NCBI RefSeq assembly: GCF_027923225.1
Contig: NZ_BSDI01000017.1
Location: 62,001 to 126,000 of the forward strand
Length of the DNA: 64,000 nucleotides
Origin: Phytohabitans aurantiacus
Lineage (GTDB): Bacteria; Actinomycetota; Actinomycetes; Mycobacteriales; Micromonosporaceae
Direction of reading: 5' to 3'
Part shown: positions 8,089 through 15,424 of the stretch, piece by piece
How positions within the stretch are numbered: the first letter of the stretch is position 1
Layout: the number at the start of each line of letters is the position of its first letter
The notes under the pieces: generated by a model
What the model saw: the letters and a program-made list of their open reading frames with translations, nothing else
Told to the model about the DNA's origin: nothing
Databases searched by the model: none
Position numbers and translations under genes: made by a program

Positions 8089-8313
8089 GTGGATACGGAT
8101 GACGGCAGGGCGAGGCGGGTCGTCGGTCGGGGGCGTGGCTGGTATCGGGGTGACTGCCATGTGCATTCGGCGCGCTCGAACGGTGGCGAGCTGACGCCGG
8201 AGCAACTGGCGGCCGGTGCCCGTGAGGTGGGTTGGACTTCATTTCAGGGACCGGCCGTCCCGACCGTGGAGAGTTCCGACGCATCGTCCACTGTGGTCCC
8301 GGCGGCATCCTGA
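8089..8313 (+). pseudogene. Truncated PHP-domain phosphoesterase
   Basis: GTG 8089 opens a frame whose first 50 or so codons are the start of a PHP-domain metal-dependent phosphoesterase: GWYRGDCHVHSARSNGGELT at about 8131-8190. It keeps the metal-binding HxH of CHVHS and the typical LTPEQL helix. After AREVG (near 8235) the frame changes character. The expected LDFI continuation sits one frame over (MDFISGTGR, 8232 onward) and soon ends, so the other catalytic motifs are missing. Full family members here exceed 300 residues. This is a frameshifted remnant, unlikely to be active. Confidence 0.6.
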
Positions 8314-8329
8314 GCCTGCGTGCTCCAGA

Positions 8330-8356
8330 CGCCCTGAGCCATGCTGGCTCAGGGCG
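8330..8356. terminator. Hairpin between the PHP remnant and the copper ATPase gene
   Basis: CGCCCTGAGCC (8330-8340) and GGCTCAGGGCG (8346-8356) form a perfect 11-bp stem with a 5-base loop. It lies 60 bases beyond the stop of the copper ATPase gene on the minus strand and can serve that gene. A short T run follows on the plus strand, so it may be bidirectional. Confidence 0.75.
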
Positions 8357-8416
8357 CCCGTGCATCTGCTGTCTTTTGGTCGGTCGAAGCCGTAATACCT
8401 TGAGTGCGCCAGAGTC

Positions 8417-10498
8417 TTACTGCGGTGGCGCGGCCAGGTTGACCCTCCGCAGCAGCTGAGCGTTGAGGGCGACCACGATGGTGGAGGCCGACATCAGTAC
8501 CGCGCCGATGGCGGGGCTGAGGGTGAACCCGGCCCACGCCAGCACGCCCGCCGCGAGCGGGATCGCGATCACGTTGTAGCCGGCCGCCCAGCCCAGGTTC
8601 TGGATCATTTTGCGGTATGCCGCTTTGGACAGCCGGATCACGCCGGTGACCGCGCGGGGGTCCGACGAGGCGAGCACCACGCCGGCGGATTCGATGGCCA
8701 CGTCCGTGCCGGCCCCGATGGCGATGCCGACGTCGGCGCGGGCCAGTGCGGGGGCGTCGTTGACGCCGTCGCCGACCATCGCCACCCGCAGCCCACGAGA
8801 CTGTAGTTCGGCCACCTTCTGGTCCTTGTCGGCGGGCAGTACCTCGGCGAACACCTCGTCGATGCCCAGGTCGGCGGCGACCGCGTCGGCCACCGCTCGG
8901 GAGTCGCCGGTGATCATGGCGATGGTGCGTACCCCGTTGCGGCGCAGCTCTTCGATCGCCTGGCGGGCCTCCGGGCGTACTTCGTCTTCCAGCGCGAAGG
9001 CGCCGAGCACCGCCGGACGATCGCCGTCGAGACGGATCAGGTGCAGCACGGCCGCGCCGCGCTTGGCCCAGTCGTCGGCCGCCGTCCGCAGTTCAGCCGG
9101 CGGCTCCACCCCGAGCTCGCGCAGCAGGGTTGGACCGCCGACGGCGTACTCGCTGCCGTTGATCGTGGCCTGCACCCCGCGACCGGTCAGCGACCGGAAA
9201 TCCTTCGCCTGGGCCGGCTTGTCCGCCGCCGCGACGATCGCGCGGGCCAGAGGATGCTCGCTGTCGGCCTCGACCCCGGCCGCCAGCGAAAGCACGTCCT
9301 CGTCGTTGCCGCCGTTGGCAGCGGCGATCCCGGTTACGGTGTGCTTTCCCTTTGTCAGGGTGCCGGTCTTGTCGAACAGCACCGCGTCGACGGTGCGCAT
9401 CCGCTCCAGAGCGAGGCGGTCCTTGACCAGGATGCCGGCTTTCGCCGAGACCGCGGTGGAGATCGCGATCACCAGTGGAATGGCGAGGCCGAGGGCGTGC
9501 GGGCAGGCGATCACCAGCACGGTGACGGTGCGGACGACGGAGTCGTCGAGGTTGCCGGCCGCCCACCAGGCGCCGAACGTCACCAACGCGGCCCCGAGCG
9601 CGACGTAGAACAGCAGCGCCGCGAACCGATCGGCGAGCACCTGCGCCCGACTGCCGGACGCCTGAGCCTGCGCGACCAGGCGTTGGATGCCGGCAAGCGC
9701 GGTGTCCTCACCGATGGCTTCGATGCGTACCCGGATCGCCGAGTCGGTGGCGACCGTACCGGCGACGACCTTGTCACCGGTGCCGCGCGGCACCGGCCGC
9801 GACTCGCCGGTGATCATGGATTCGTCGAGTTCGGCGCTGCCGTCCACGATGCGTCCGTCGGCCGGGACGCGCCCGCCGGGGCGGACCAGGACGGTGTCGC
9901 CGACGCCGAGGTCGGTGACCTGTACGCGCTCGACTCCGCCGTCGGTGACGCGTTCGGCGTCGTCGGGTAGCAACGCGGCGAGTGCCGCGAGGGCGCCCTG
10001 TGCCTGGCCGATGGCCTTCATCTCCTGCCAGTGGCCCAGCAGCATGATGGTGACCAGCGCCGCCAGCTCCCACCAGAAGTCCAGGTCGAACAGGTCCAGC
10101 GCGGTGGCCAGGGACGCGACGTAGGCGACGGTGATCGCCATCGAGATCAGCAGCATCATGCCGGGCGCGCGGTCGCGCACCTCGCGGACGCCGCCGACCA
10201 GGAACGGCCAGCCGCCGTAAAAGAACACCACGGAGCCCAGGACCGGGCCTACCCAGTCGATGCCGGGGAAGTCCAACGTGTACCCGAACCAGTCCATCAC
10301 CATGTGGCTCGTGATCACGACCGGCACGGTCAGAACCAGGCTCAGCCAGAACTTGCGCCGGAACATCTCGGGGTCATGGCCGGCGTGCTTGTCGTGCCCG
10401 CCGTGGGCCGCGGCCTGCGGGTGGTCGTGCTGCCCCTCGTGGTCGTGCTGTGGGTTGACGGCCGGGGCCGTAGCGTGCTCACGGTGGCCGTGATCCAT
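8417..10498 (-). CDS. copB: CopB-type P1B copper-transporting ATPase
   Basis: This 693-residue inner-membrane P-type ATPase should export copper. The first 45 residues are histidine-rich, a soluble metal-binding tail typical of CopB and replacing the CxxC domains of CopA. Core motifs are TGES (230-233) in the actuator, CPH (332-334) in the membrane metal site and DKTGT with phosphorylated Asp376. The hinge GDGVNDAP is near residue 590. CPH rather than CPC marks the P1B-3 subgroup, linked to Cu(II)/Cu(I) or silver. Start ATG 10498 follows GGAGGCG. It is divergent from the copper-storage gene, with a CsoR-like site between them. Confidence 0.93.
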   Translation of the reverse strand: MDHGHREHATAPAVNPQHDHEGQHDHPQAAAHGGHDKHAGHDPEMFRRKFWLSLVLTVPVVITSHMVMDWFGYTLDFPGIDWVGPVLGSVVFFYGGWPFLVGGVREVRDRAPGMMLLISMAITVAYVASLATALDLFDLDFWWELAALVTIMLLGHWQEMKAIGQAQGALAALAALLPDDAERVTDGGVERVQVTDLGVGDTVLVRPGGRVPADGRIVDGSAELDESMITGESRPVPRGTGDKVVAGTVATDSAIRVRIEAIGEDTALAGIQRLVAQAQASGSRAQVLADRFAALLFYVALGAALVTFGAWWAAGNLDDSVVRTVTVLVIACPHALGLAIPLVIAISTAVSAKAGILVKDRLALERMRTVDAVLFDKTGTLTKGKHTVTGIAAANGGNDEDVLSLAAGVEADSEHPLARAIVAAADKPAQAKDFRSLTGRGVQATINGSEYAVGGPTLLRELGVEPPAELRTAADDWAKRGAAVLHLIRLDGDRPAVLGAFALEDEVRPEARQAIEELRRNGVRTIAMITGDSRAVADAVAADLGIDEVFAEVLPADKDQKVAELQSRGLRVAMVGDGVNDAPALARADVGIAIGAGTDVAIESAGVVLASSDPRAVTGVIRLSKAAYRKMIQNLGWAAGYNVIAIPLAAGVLAWAGFTLSPAIGAVLMSASTIVVALNAQLLRRVNLAAPPQ

Positions 10499-10526
10499 CT
10501 CAATCGCCTCCTTAACTCCCGAGCCT

Positions 10527-10543
10527 ATACCCCCCAGGGGTAT
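10527..10543. promoter_or_regulatory. CsoR-like copper operator
   Basis: ATACCCC (10527-10533), spacer CCA and GGGGTAT (10537-10543) make a perfect GC-centred dyad. It matches the TACCCC/GGGGTA pattern bound by copper-sensing CsoR repressors. It lies between the copper ATPase gene (28 bases from its start) and the divergent four-helix copper-storage gene (90 bases from its start), so one site could control both. No csoR gene is in the window. Confidence 0.8.
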
Positions 10544-10632
10544 GCGTCAATCGTCGTGTCTCGGCGTGTGCGTAGCACCCAACCAGCGGGGTTTGCCGAC
10601 GGTTGAACTCTTATTGGTGCGAGGAGGTCGTG

Positions 10633-11040
10633 ATGACACAGGCAACCGCGATGTTGGAGACCTACCCGGCGGACCTCGGGCGCGTGGACAAGCAGGCGCT
10701 CGCCCGCTGTATCGAAGAGTGCTTCACGTGTTCGCAGGCGTGCACGGCCTGTGCGGACGCTTGCCTGAGCGAAAGCAATGTGGCGGAGCTGGTCAAGTGC
10801 GTGCGGGAGAACCTCGACTGTGCGGACGTCTGCGACGCCACAGGGCGAGTGCTGTCGAGGCACACCGGCTACGATGCGGCCCTTACCCGCGTAGTGCTGG
10901 AGGCGTGTGCGACGGCGTGCAAGTCGTGCGGCGACGAGTGCGCGCGCCACGCCTCGATGCACGATCACTGCCGGGTATGCGCGGAGGCGTGCCGGCGTTG
11001 CGAGCAGGCGTGCCGGGAACTGCTCGCCACGCTCGGCTGA
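10633..11040 (+). CDS. Cytosolic four-helix-bundle copper storage protein (Csp3-like)
   Basis: This 135-residue helical protein has 18 cysteines arranged as CxxxC, CxxC and related spacings along four helices (for example CIEECFTCSQACTACADAC, about residues 26-44). That is the signature of the Csp/DUF326 copper-storage family, which fills the core of a four-helix bundle with Cu(I) thiolates. No signal peptide is present, so it fits the cytosolic Csp3 type rather than exported Csp1. ATG 10633 follows GAGGAGG; an upstream in-frame start is unlikely. The shared CsoR-like operator with the copper ATPase supports copper-induced storage and export together. Confidence 0.92.
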   Translation: MTQATAMLETYPADLGRVDKQALARCIEECFTCSQACTACADACLSESNVAELVKCVRENLDCADVCDATGRVLSRHTGYDAALTRVVLEACATACKSCGDECARHASMHDHCRVCAEACRRCEQACRELLATLG

Positions 11041-11051
11041 TCCTTGACACG

Positions 11052-11089
11052 GGTGTCCCGGGAGTCATGAGACGATCTCCAGGGACACC
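11052..11089 (+). terminator. Hairpin after the copper storage gene
   Basis: Arms at 11052-11064 and 11077-11089 pair over 13 positions with a single mismatch (GGTGTCCC then GGAG on the left). The structure starts 12 bases after the TGA of the storage gene and is a credible terminator. Its GTGTCCC/GGGACAC ends also resemble insertion-sequence termini, which I cannot confirm. Confidence 0.6.
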
Positions 11090-11099
11090 TGCCCTTGAT

Positions 11100-11283
11100 A
11101 GTGCATGGCCCGGCCGTGCGGATGGCTCTCGGGTGAAGTACGAGCCGTAGGTTCTGACGCCCTCAGCCCGAACTCGGGCGGTGTAGATCCCGGCGTCCGA
11201 CGCGACGAACGTGGCCTCGTAGGTGCCCGGCCCGTGGTCGGAGAGCGGTAGCGCCAAGTCCGCTGATCGCCATCGTGGGCCGG
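11100..11283 (-). pseudogene. C-terminal remnant of a beta-rich secreted protein
   Basis: Reading leftward from about 11283, the minus strand encodes LPLSDHGPGTYEATFVASDA and then GIYTARVRAEGVRTYGSYFTRE. This is a beta-sandwich segment like the C-terminal repeats of large actinobacterial von Willebrand/Ig-like proteins. The frame runs on without a proper stop into the hairpin at 11052-11089 and has no start. It sits just downstream of the 11287 lipoprotein gene on the same strand. I treat it as a fragment left by a deletion. Confidence 0.4.
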
Positions 11284-11286
11284 TGT

Positions 11287-11817
11287 TTAGCGCGTGGCGT
11301 GCGAGCCGTGGTCGCTGACTTGGGCGTCGAACCAGTGGTGCAGGGCGTTGCGGAGTTCGGGGTCGGTGGTGGTGTAGGTGACGCGTGCGCCCTCGGGGGT
11401 GTTTTCGTAGTCGATGGTGATTCGGCCCCCGTGTGTACGGAGCGCTTCCAGGCCGGGCATCTGGTTGCCGTGGATGCGGGCGGGGTCGGTGAAGTCGCCT
11501 TTCCGGAAGCGGTCGACCTCAGCGGTCAGGTGTTGCCGGATGAGGGTGATCTGAGCAGTGTCCTGTGGGTTGTCGGCGACGACGGTCTGCACGCCGCCGG
11601 TGTCGGTCTTGGTGAACTGGTGGGTGGTGCGGTCTAGGTCGAACGGCATGACGGACGCGCCCCGTTCGGCGACTTCGGCCTGTCGGCTGGAGCTCGGCGG
11701 AGTCGCCGTCGAGGCGTCGTTGGTGCAGCTGCTGAGGGCGGCGGCAGCGGCGGCCAGCAGAAGGAGGACTCGACCGGTATAAGGGCGGTCAGGACGGTTC
11801 AACTGCGGCCTCCGCAA
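11287..11817 (-). CDS. Secreted lipoprotein of unknown function
   Basis: This 176-residue protein has an N-terminal signal peptide and lipobox LSSC (cysteine near residue 31), so it should be anchored outside the membrane. The mature part has a conserved-looking core: MPFDLDRTTHQFTKTDTGGV, then a segment with QITLIRQHL and FTDPARIHGNQMPG. I recall similar actinobacterial proteins that are sometimes mislabelled aspartate carbamoyltransferase; there is no sign of that enzyme here. The gene overlaps the end of the upstream MarR gene by 29 bases, implying cotranscription. The histidines and asparagine of the core might bind a ligand or metal, but I assign no function. Confidence 0.75.
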   Translation of the reverse strand: MRRPQLNRPDRPYTGRVLLLLAAAAAALSSCTNDASTATPPSSSRQAEVAERGASVMPFDLDRTTHQFTKTDTGGVQTVVADNPQDTAQITLIRQHLTAEVDRFRKGDFTDPARIHGNQMPGLEALRTHGGRITIDYENTPEGARVTYTTTDPELRNALHHWFDAQVSDHGSHATR

Positions 11818-12226
11818 GGGTCTGCAGCGCGCTTACCACGGCGCCGCGTTGGTCGGCTGGGATGCGGTCAAGGAGGTGGGTGAGCCGGTCGCGGCGGGCT
11901 TCGGCCTGCCGGGCTGCCGCGGTGGTGCCGGCTTCGGTGAGCACCAGCAGGACGCCGCGGCCATCTCCGTCGGCGGCCTCCCGGTGTACCCAGCCCCGGC
12001 TGACCAGGTTGGTGACCAGGCGGCTGACGGTGCTCTTCTCCAACCGCAACCGACGGGCCAGTTCTACCTGACGGATCTGCCCATCCCGGGCAATCTCCAC
12101 CATGGCATGTGCCTCGGAGACCGGCAGCGGCTGCCCACACGGGGTGCGGTCGGGTTGATGGAGGCCGAAGTTGCGCACGAACCGCATCAGGGCTTCCTGC
12201 GCCGCGTCCAGTTCACCGCTCTGCAT
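11789..12226 (-). CDS. MarR-family transcriptional regulator
   Basis: This 145-residue winged-helix protein has a core at about residues 45-110: IRQVELARRLRLEKSTVSRL for the helix-turn-helix, then the wing VHREAADGDGRGVLLVLTEAG. Flanking helices would form the dimer interface, as in MarR. ATG 12224-12226 starts directly after a repeated motif (12228-12264) and lacks a Shine-Dalgarno, so a leaderless or near-leaderless message is likely. It precedes and overlaps the lipoprotein gene. The direct repeats next to its start are probable autoregulatory sites. Confidence 0.88.
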   Translation of the reverse strand: MQSGELDAAQEALMRFVRNFGLHQPDRTPCGQPLPVSEAHAMVEIARDGQIRQVELARRLRLEKSTVSRLVTNLVSRGWVHREAADGDGRGVLLVLTEAGTTAAARQAEARRDRLTHLLDRIPADQRGAVVSALQTLAEAAVEPS

Positions 12227-12227
12227 G

Positions 12228-12264
12228 GTTCGACCATACAACCGGATAGTTCGACTATACAACC
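12228..12264. promoter_or_regulatory. Tandem 16-bp repeats at the MarR promoter
   Basis: GTTCGACCATACAACC (12228-12243) and GTTCGACTATACAACC (12249-12264) differ at one base and start 21 bp apart, two helical turns. The second copy contains the dyad ATAGT tcg ACTAT (12246-12258). They abut the MarR start codon and would cover its promoter, so they are probable operator sites for that regulator. Confidence 0.65.
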
Positions 12265-12294
12265 ATACTAGATGCACGCGGATGATCTTCTTGG

Positions 12295-13116
12295 CTAGGC
12301 AGTGGCCTGGTGCAGGTAGAACACGGCCAGGGCGCTGGCAAGCGCGCCGAGAAGCAGCCGCAGGCCCCGCTCGGGCAGGTGCGGCTGGAGGCGGGCACCG
12401 GCGTACCCGCCGAGCAGTCCGCCGAGTCCGCAGGCGAGGCCGACCGTCCAGGTCGGTGCGACGGAGCCCGGCACGGCAAGCGCGAGAAGCCAGTAGGTGA
12501 GGGCGCCGGCGATGGAGGTGACGAACGTCGAGGCCAGCGCGGCCGGGGCGACGCGGGCGACCGACATGCCAAGGCCGACCAGGATGGGGCCGAGGATCGA
12601 CCCGCCACCAATGCCATAGATGCCGCCGATGACGCCGACGAGCAGGGCAAGGCCGGTGACGGCACGCGGGGACGGCCCGGCCGGACCTCCGAACGACGAC
12701 GGCCAGTCGCGGTTGCCGACCTGCCTGGCGCGCCGTGCTGGCCGTAACGCCCGCAAGCACAGCCAGACGCCCAGCGGGAGAAGGAGTGCGGCGACGATGA
12801 GACGGAACGCTCGTGGCCCGGGTACGGCGAACACCCGGATGGCGGCGCCGGCCACGACGCCAGGCAGGGTGCCGGCCAGCAGCAGCCTGGTCAGCGGTCC
12901 AGCGAGGGTGCCGTGGCGGCGGTAGCGCAGCAGCGCGCCGGGTCCGGCGACGACGTTGAACAACAGGTTGGTGGGGGTGACCGCCGGGCTGGGAACGGCC
13001 AGCACGGATAGCTGCACCGGCAGCAGGAACACCGCCCCCGATACACCGACCGGGGTGGTGGCGGTGGAGATGAGCGCGCCGGCCGCGAAGCCGAGCAGTG
13101 GCGTCGACCAGCTCAC
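12295..13116 (-). CDS. TauE/SafE-family membrane transporter
   Basis: This 273-residue polytopic protein has about eight helices and the two-repeat organisation of the TauE/SafE (DUF81) family, which moves sulfite, sulfoacetate or related organosulfonates. Characteristic glycine- and proline-rich turns are TPVGVSGAVFLLP near the N-terminus and GGIYGIGGGSILGPILVGLG in the second half. I chose GTG 13116, whose GTGA overlaps the TetR stop and implies translational coupling; the frame opens further upstream inside the TetR gene. Coupling to a repressor shared with a drug pump suggests export of a toxic anion, but the substrate is unknown. Confidence 0.85.
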   Translation of the reverse strand: MSWSTPLLGFAAGALISTATTPVGVSGAVFLLPVQLSVLAVPSPAVTPTNLLFNVVAGPGALLRYRRHGTLAGPLTRLLLAGTLPGVVAGAAIRVFAVPGPRAFRLIVAALLLPLGVWLCLRALRPARRARQVGNRDWPSSFGGPAGPSPRAVTGLALLVGVIGGIYGIGGGSILGPILVGLGMSVARVAPAALASTFVTSIAGALTYWLLALAVPGSVAPTWTVGLACGLGGLLGGYAGARLQPHLPERGLRLLLGALASALAVFYLHQATA

Positions 13117-13724
13117 TGGGCGGCCGGCAGCCCGGCGTGGGTCGGCGGTATCGCGCAAACGGCCAAGGCCATCTGGGCGACGAAGCGCGGCGCGTCGGTC
13201 GGGTCGAGGCGTCCGGTCGCGACGTCGCCTGCTACGCCGTGCAGGATGTGGTGCAGGACGCTGGCCATGAGGTCGGCCGGAATGTCGGCGCGGAAGACGC
13301 CGTCGACCTGGCCGCGCCGGATCAGGTCATGAACGCGCTGCTCCGGTTTGGCGTGCAACTCCTGCACCCGGTTGGGTGGCAGGGCCGCCTGCGCCGCCTG
13401 CAGGACCGAGGCCGCCTGGGCGATCAACAGCCAGCCGGACTCCATGAGGGCCCGCAGCACGTCGCGCGGATCGCCGCTCAGGTCGACGGCTTCCAGAACC
13501 TCGTCGCCCTGGGCCAGGAGCCGGATCAACGCGGCTTCGACGAGGGCTTCGCGGGATGGGAAGTGCCCGTACAGGGTCATCCTGCCGACGCCCGCCTCGC
13601 GCGCGATGTCGTTCATGCTCGCCTCGGCGTTCCGGCCGAGGCAGGCGACGGCCGCCTGCACGATCTTTTCTGCGTTGTGCCGCGCGTCCGCCCTGCGGGC
13701 CGGCTTCGCTGCGGTGTGAGCCAT
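13113..13724 (-). CDS. TetR-family repressor of the second efflux module
   Basis: This 203-residue protein has an N-terminal helix-turn-helix: SMNDIAREAGVGRMTLYGHF at about residues 36-55, then PSREALVEAAL. It is the same length as the TetR at 4545 and clearly its paralogue; the recognition helices differ by one residue (VGRV/VGRM). ATG 13724 follows AAGGACGTCGC. Divergent to it is a DHA2 pump, and downstream and coupled is the TauE/SafE gene. The intergenic repeats at 13734-13801 are the probable operator for both directions. Confidence 0.92.
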   Translation of the reverse strand: MAHTAAKPARRADARHNAEKIVQAAVACLGRNAEASMNDIAREAGVGRMTLYGHFPSREALVEAALIRLLAQGDEVLEAVDLSGDPRDVLRALMESGWLLIAQAASVLQAAQAALPPNRVQELHAKPEQRVHDLIRRGQVDGVFRADIPADLMASVLHHILHGVAGDVATGRLDPTDAPRFVAQMALAVCAIPPTHAGLPAAQ

Positions 13725-13733
13725 GCGACGTCC

Positions 13734-13801
13734 TTAAGTCAAGCAGGTCCTGTACGAGTTACAGTACCCGAGCATAACTTGTACTCACCCTGTACGACTT
13801 A
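13734..13801. promoter_or_regulatory. Operator region between TetR and DHA2 pump
   Basis: TGTACGAGTTA (13751-13761) recurs as TGTACGACTTA (13791-13801), and inverted as TAACTTGTACT (13775-13785, 9 of 11). An outer pair, TTAAGTC (13734-13740) and GACTTAA (13796-13802), brackets the block. The half-site differs by one base from TGTTCGAGTTA at the first efflux module. This supports binding by two closely related TetR proteins. Confidence 0.7.
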
Positions 13802-13819
13802 ACTCAGGAGGCGACCATC

Positions 13820-15214
13820 GTGTCCGAGTCCATGACCGCATCCACCTCGACCAACACCCCCGATCCACGACGCTGGCGAATCCTGGGGCTGGTCGGCGTC
13901 GCGCAACTCATGCTCATCCTCGACGTCACCGTCGTCGCGATCGCCTTGCCACACATGGGCGCAGACCTCGACCTGCGACGGGAAACCCTCACCTGGGTGG
14001 TCAGCGGATACACCCTCGCGTTCGGCGGACTGCTGCTGCTCGGTGGCCGCGCCGCCGACCTGTTCGGTGCCCGCCGGCTCGTCCTGGCCGGCCTGCTGCT
14101 GTTCGCAGCGGCGTCGCTGACCGCTGGCTTGAGCACCTCCGGATCCATGTTGCTCGCCGGTCGGGTGGTCCAGGGGACGGCTGCCGCGATGTTGTCCCCG
14201 GCGGCGCTGTCGCTGATCGTCACGATCTTCGACGGCGACGAACGCAACCGTGCGCTCGGCATCTGGTCAGCGCTGGGCGGCAGCGGCGCCGCCCTCGGCG
14301 TCCTGCTCGGCGGGCTCCTGACCGCCGGACCTGGCTGGGCATGGATCTTCTACATCAACGTCCCGGTCGGTCTTGCCCTGCTGTTGGCGCTCCGCTCATA
14401 CCTGCCGGCGCAACCGGCAACCACGACCGGAGCACGCCTCGACGTTCCCGGCGCCGCGCTGGTGACCACCGCGACCGCGACCCTGATCTACGCGCTGATC
14501 CGGGCCGGTGATCACGGATGGGTCACCGGGACCACCGCCGGGCTGCTGCTGGTATCGGCCCTGCTCTACGTCGCCTTCGTGGCGCGTCAGCGCCTCGCCG
14601 TGAGCCCGCTGATGAATGTACGACTGCTGACCCGCAGGCCCGTGGCGGCCGGCACCCTGCTGATCCTGGTCGCCACCGCACTCATGATCATGATGTTCTT
14701 CCTCGGCACGTTCGCGCTACAGGAGCATCACGGCTACGGTGCGCTGACCACCGGGCTGCTCTTCCTTCCGATCGCGCTGTCCACCATGCTCGGCGCCAAC
14801 ACCGCTGGGCGCCTCATCGGACGCACCGGACCGCGGACGCTGGCAGTGATCGGGCTCGTCATCGCCGGCGCCGGCCTGGCCGTTCCGGCACTCTGGGACG
14901 GAGCCGCTGCCATGGTCATCGGTATGACCGTCGGTGCGGCCGGTACCGGGGCGCTGTTCGTGGTGGCGTCCGCCACCGCGCTCGGGCAGGTGGCGGCGCA
15001 CGAGGCCGGCCTGGCCTCCGGAATCGTCAGCACCTTCCACGAGTTCGGCGCCTCACTGGGCGCAGCCGTCGTGTCGAGCATGGCCGCCGTCAGCATCGCC
15101 GGCACCAGCGCCGAGGGCTTCACCCGCGGCTTCACCACCGGCGCGATCGTTGCCGCCGTCACCGCTGTCGCCGCCCTTGCCATCACACCGGGGCGCTCGG
15201 AGACAAAGGCATGA
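13820..15214 (+). CDS. DHA2-family MFS drug efflux transporter (second copy)
   Basis: This 464-residue protein is predicted to have 14 helices and is a paralogue of the pump at 3109. Helix 1 reads LILDVTVVAIALPHMGADL, and the motif-A loop LGGRAADLFGARRL follows. Motif C reads ALGGSGAALGVLLGGLLTAG. GTG 13820 follows AGGAGGC by seven bases; ATG 13832 is a weaker alternative. It is divergent from its TetR repressor across a repeat-rich operator. The stop forms an ATGA overlap with a 43-codon frame that runs into an IS-like hairpin, so a downstream partner gene may have been lost by insertion. Confidence 0.93.
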   Translation: MSESMTASTSTNTPDPRRWRILGLVGVAQLMLILDVTVVAIALPHMGADLDLRRETLTWVVSGYTLAFGGLLLLGGRAADLFGARRLVLAGLLLFAAASLTAGLSTSGSMLLAGRVVQGTAAAMLSPAALSLIVTIFDGDERNRALGIWSALGGSGAALGVLLGGLLTAGPGWAWIFYINVPVGLALLLALRSYLPAQPATTTGARLDVPGAALVTTATATLIYALIRAGDHGWVTGTTAGLLLVSALLYVAFVARQRLAVSPLMNVRLLTRRPVAAGTLLILVATALMIMMFFLGTFALQEHHGYGALTTGLLFLPIALSTMLGANTAGRLIGRTGPRTLAVIGLVIAGAGLAVPALWDGAAAMVIGMTVGAAGTGALFVVASATALGQVAAHEAGLASGIVSTFHEFGASLGAAVVSSMAAVSIAGTSAEGFTRGFTTGAIVAAVTAVAALAITPGRSETKA

Positions 15215-15342
15215 CGAGGGACGACTTCCTGGTCGCCGTGGACATAGCCACCGACCGCCCGGTGGCGAGCCTCGTGGGGCTGTATACGTGCGCGGGGCGC
15301 ATACTGGCGAAGACCTCGTCGGGCTGGGTTGTTGTGTGGTAA
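15211..15342 (+). pseudogene. Truncated small gene running into an IS-like hairpin
   Basis: ATG 15211 overlaps the pump stop as ATGA and opens 43 codons, beginning MTRDDFLVAVDIATDRPVAS. The last third is encoded by the left arm of the inverted repeat at 15309-15368, so the natural C-terminus has probably been replaced. No family is recognised. The coupled start suggests a genuine former operon member; the size and the repeat suggest it is now broken. Confidence 0.35.
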
Positions 15343-15368
15343 CTCGATCCAACCCCGACGAGGTCTTC
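15309..15368. repeat. Perfect 15-bp inverted repeat with 30-base loop
   Basis: GAAGACCTCGTCGGG (15309-15323) is repeated exactly inverted at 15354-15368. The sequence around it (GTAACTCGATCCAACC on the right side) looks like the fused ends of an insertion sequence rather than a designed terminator, but no transposase is present. It may equally act as a terminator for the efflux gene. A short run VDLDQLRRVTDETSG lies just after it (15373-15417) without any continuation. Confidence 0.6.
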
Positions 15369-15424
15369 CTATGTGGACTTAGATCAACTCCGGCGAGTTA
15401 CGGACGAAACTTCCGGCCAGGTGC

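Noticed and set aside
11287..11817. Aspartate carbamoyltransferase
   Set aside because: The protein is a short exported lipoprotein without the carbamoyl-phosphate or aspartate-binding motifs.
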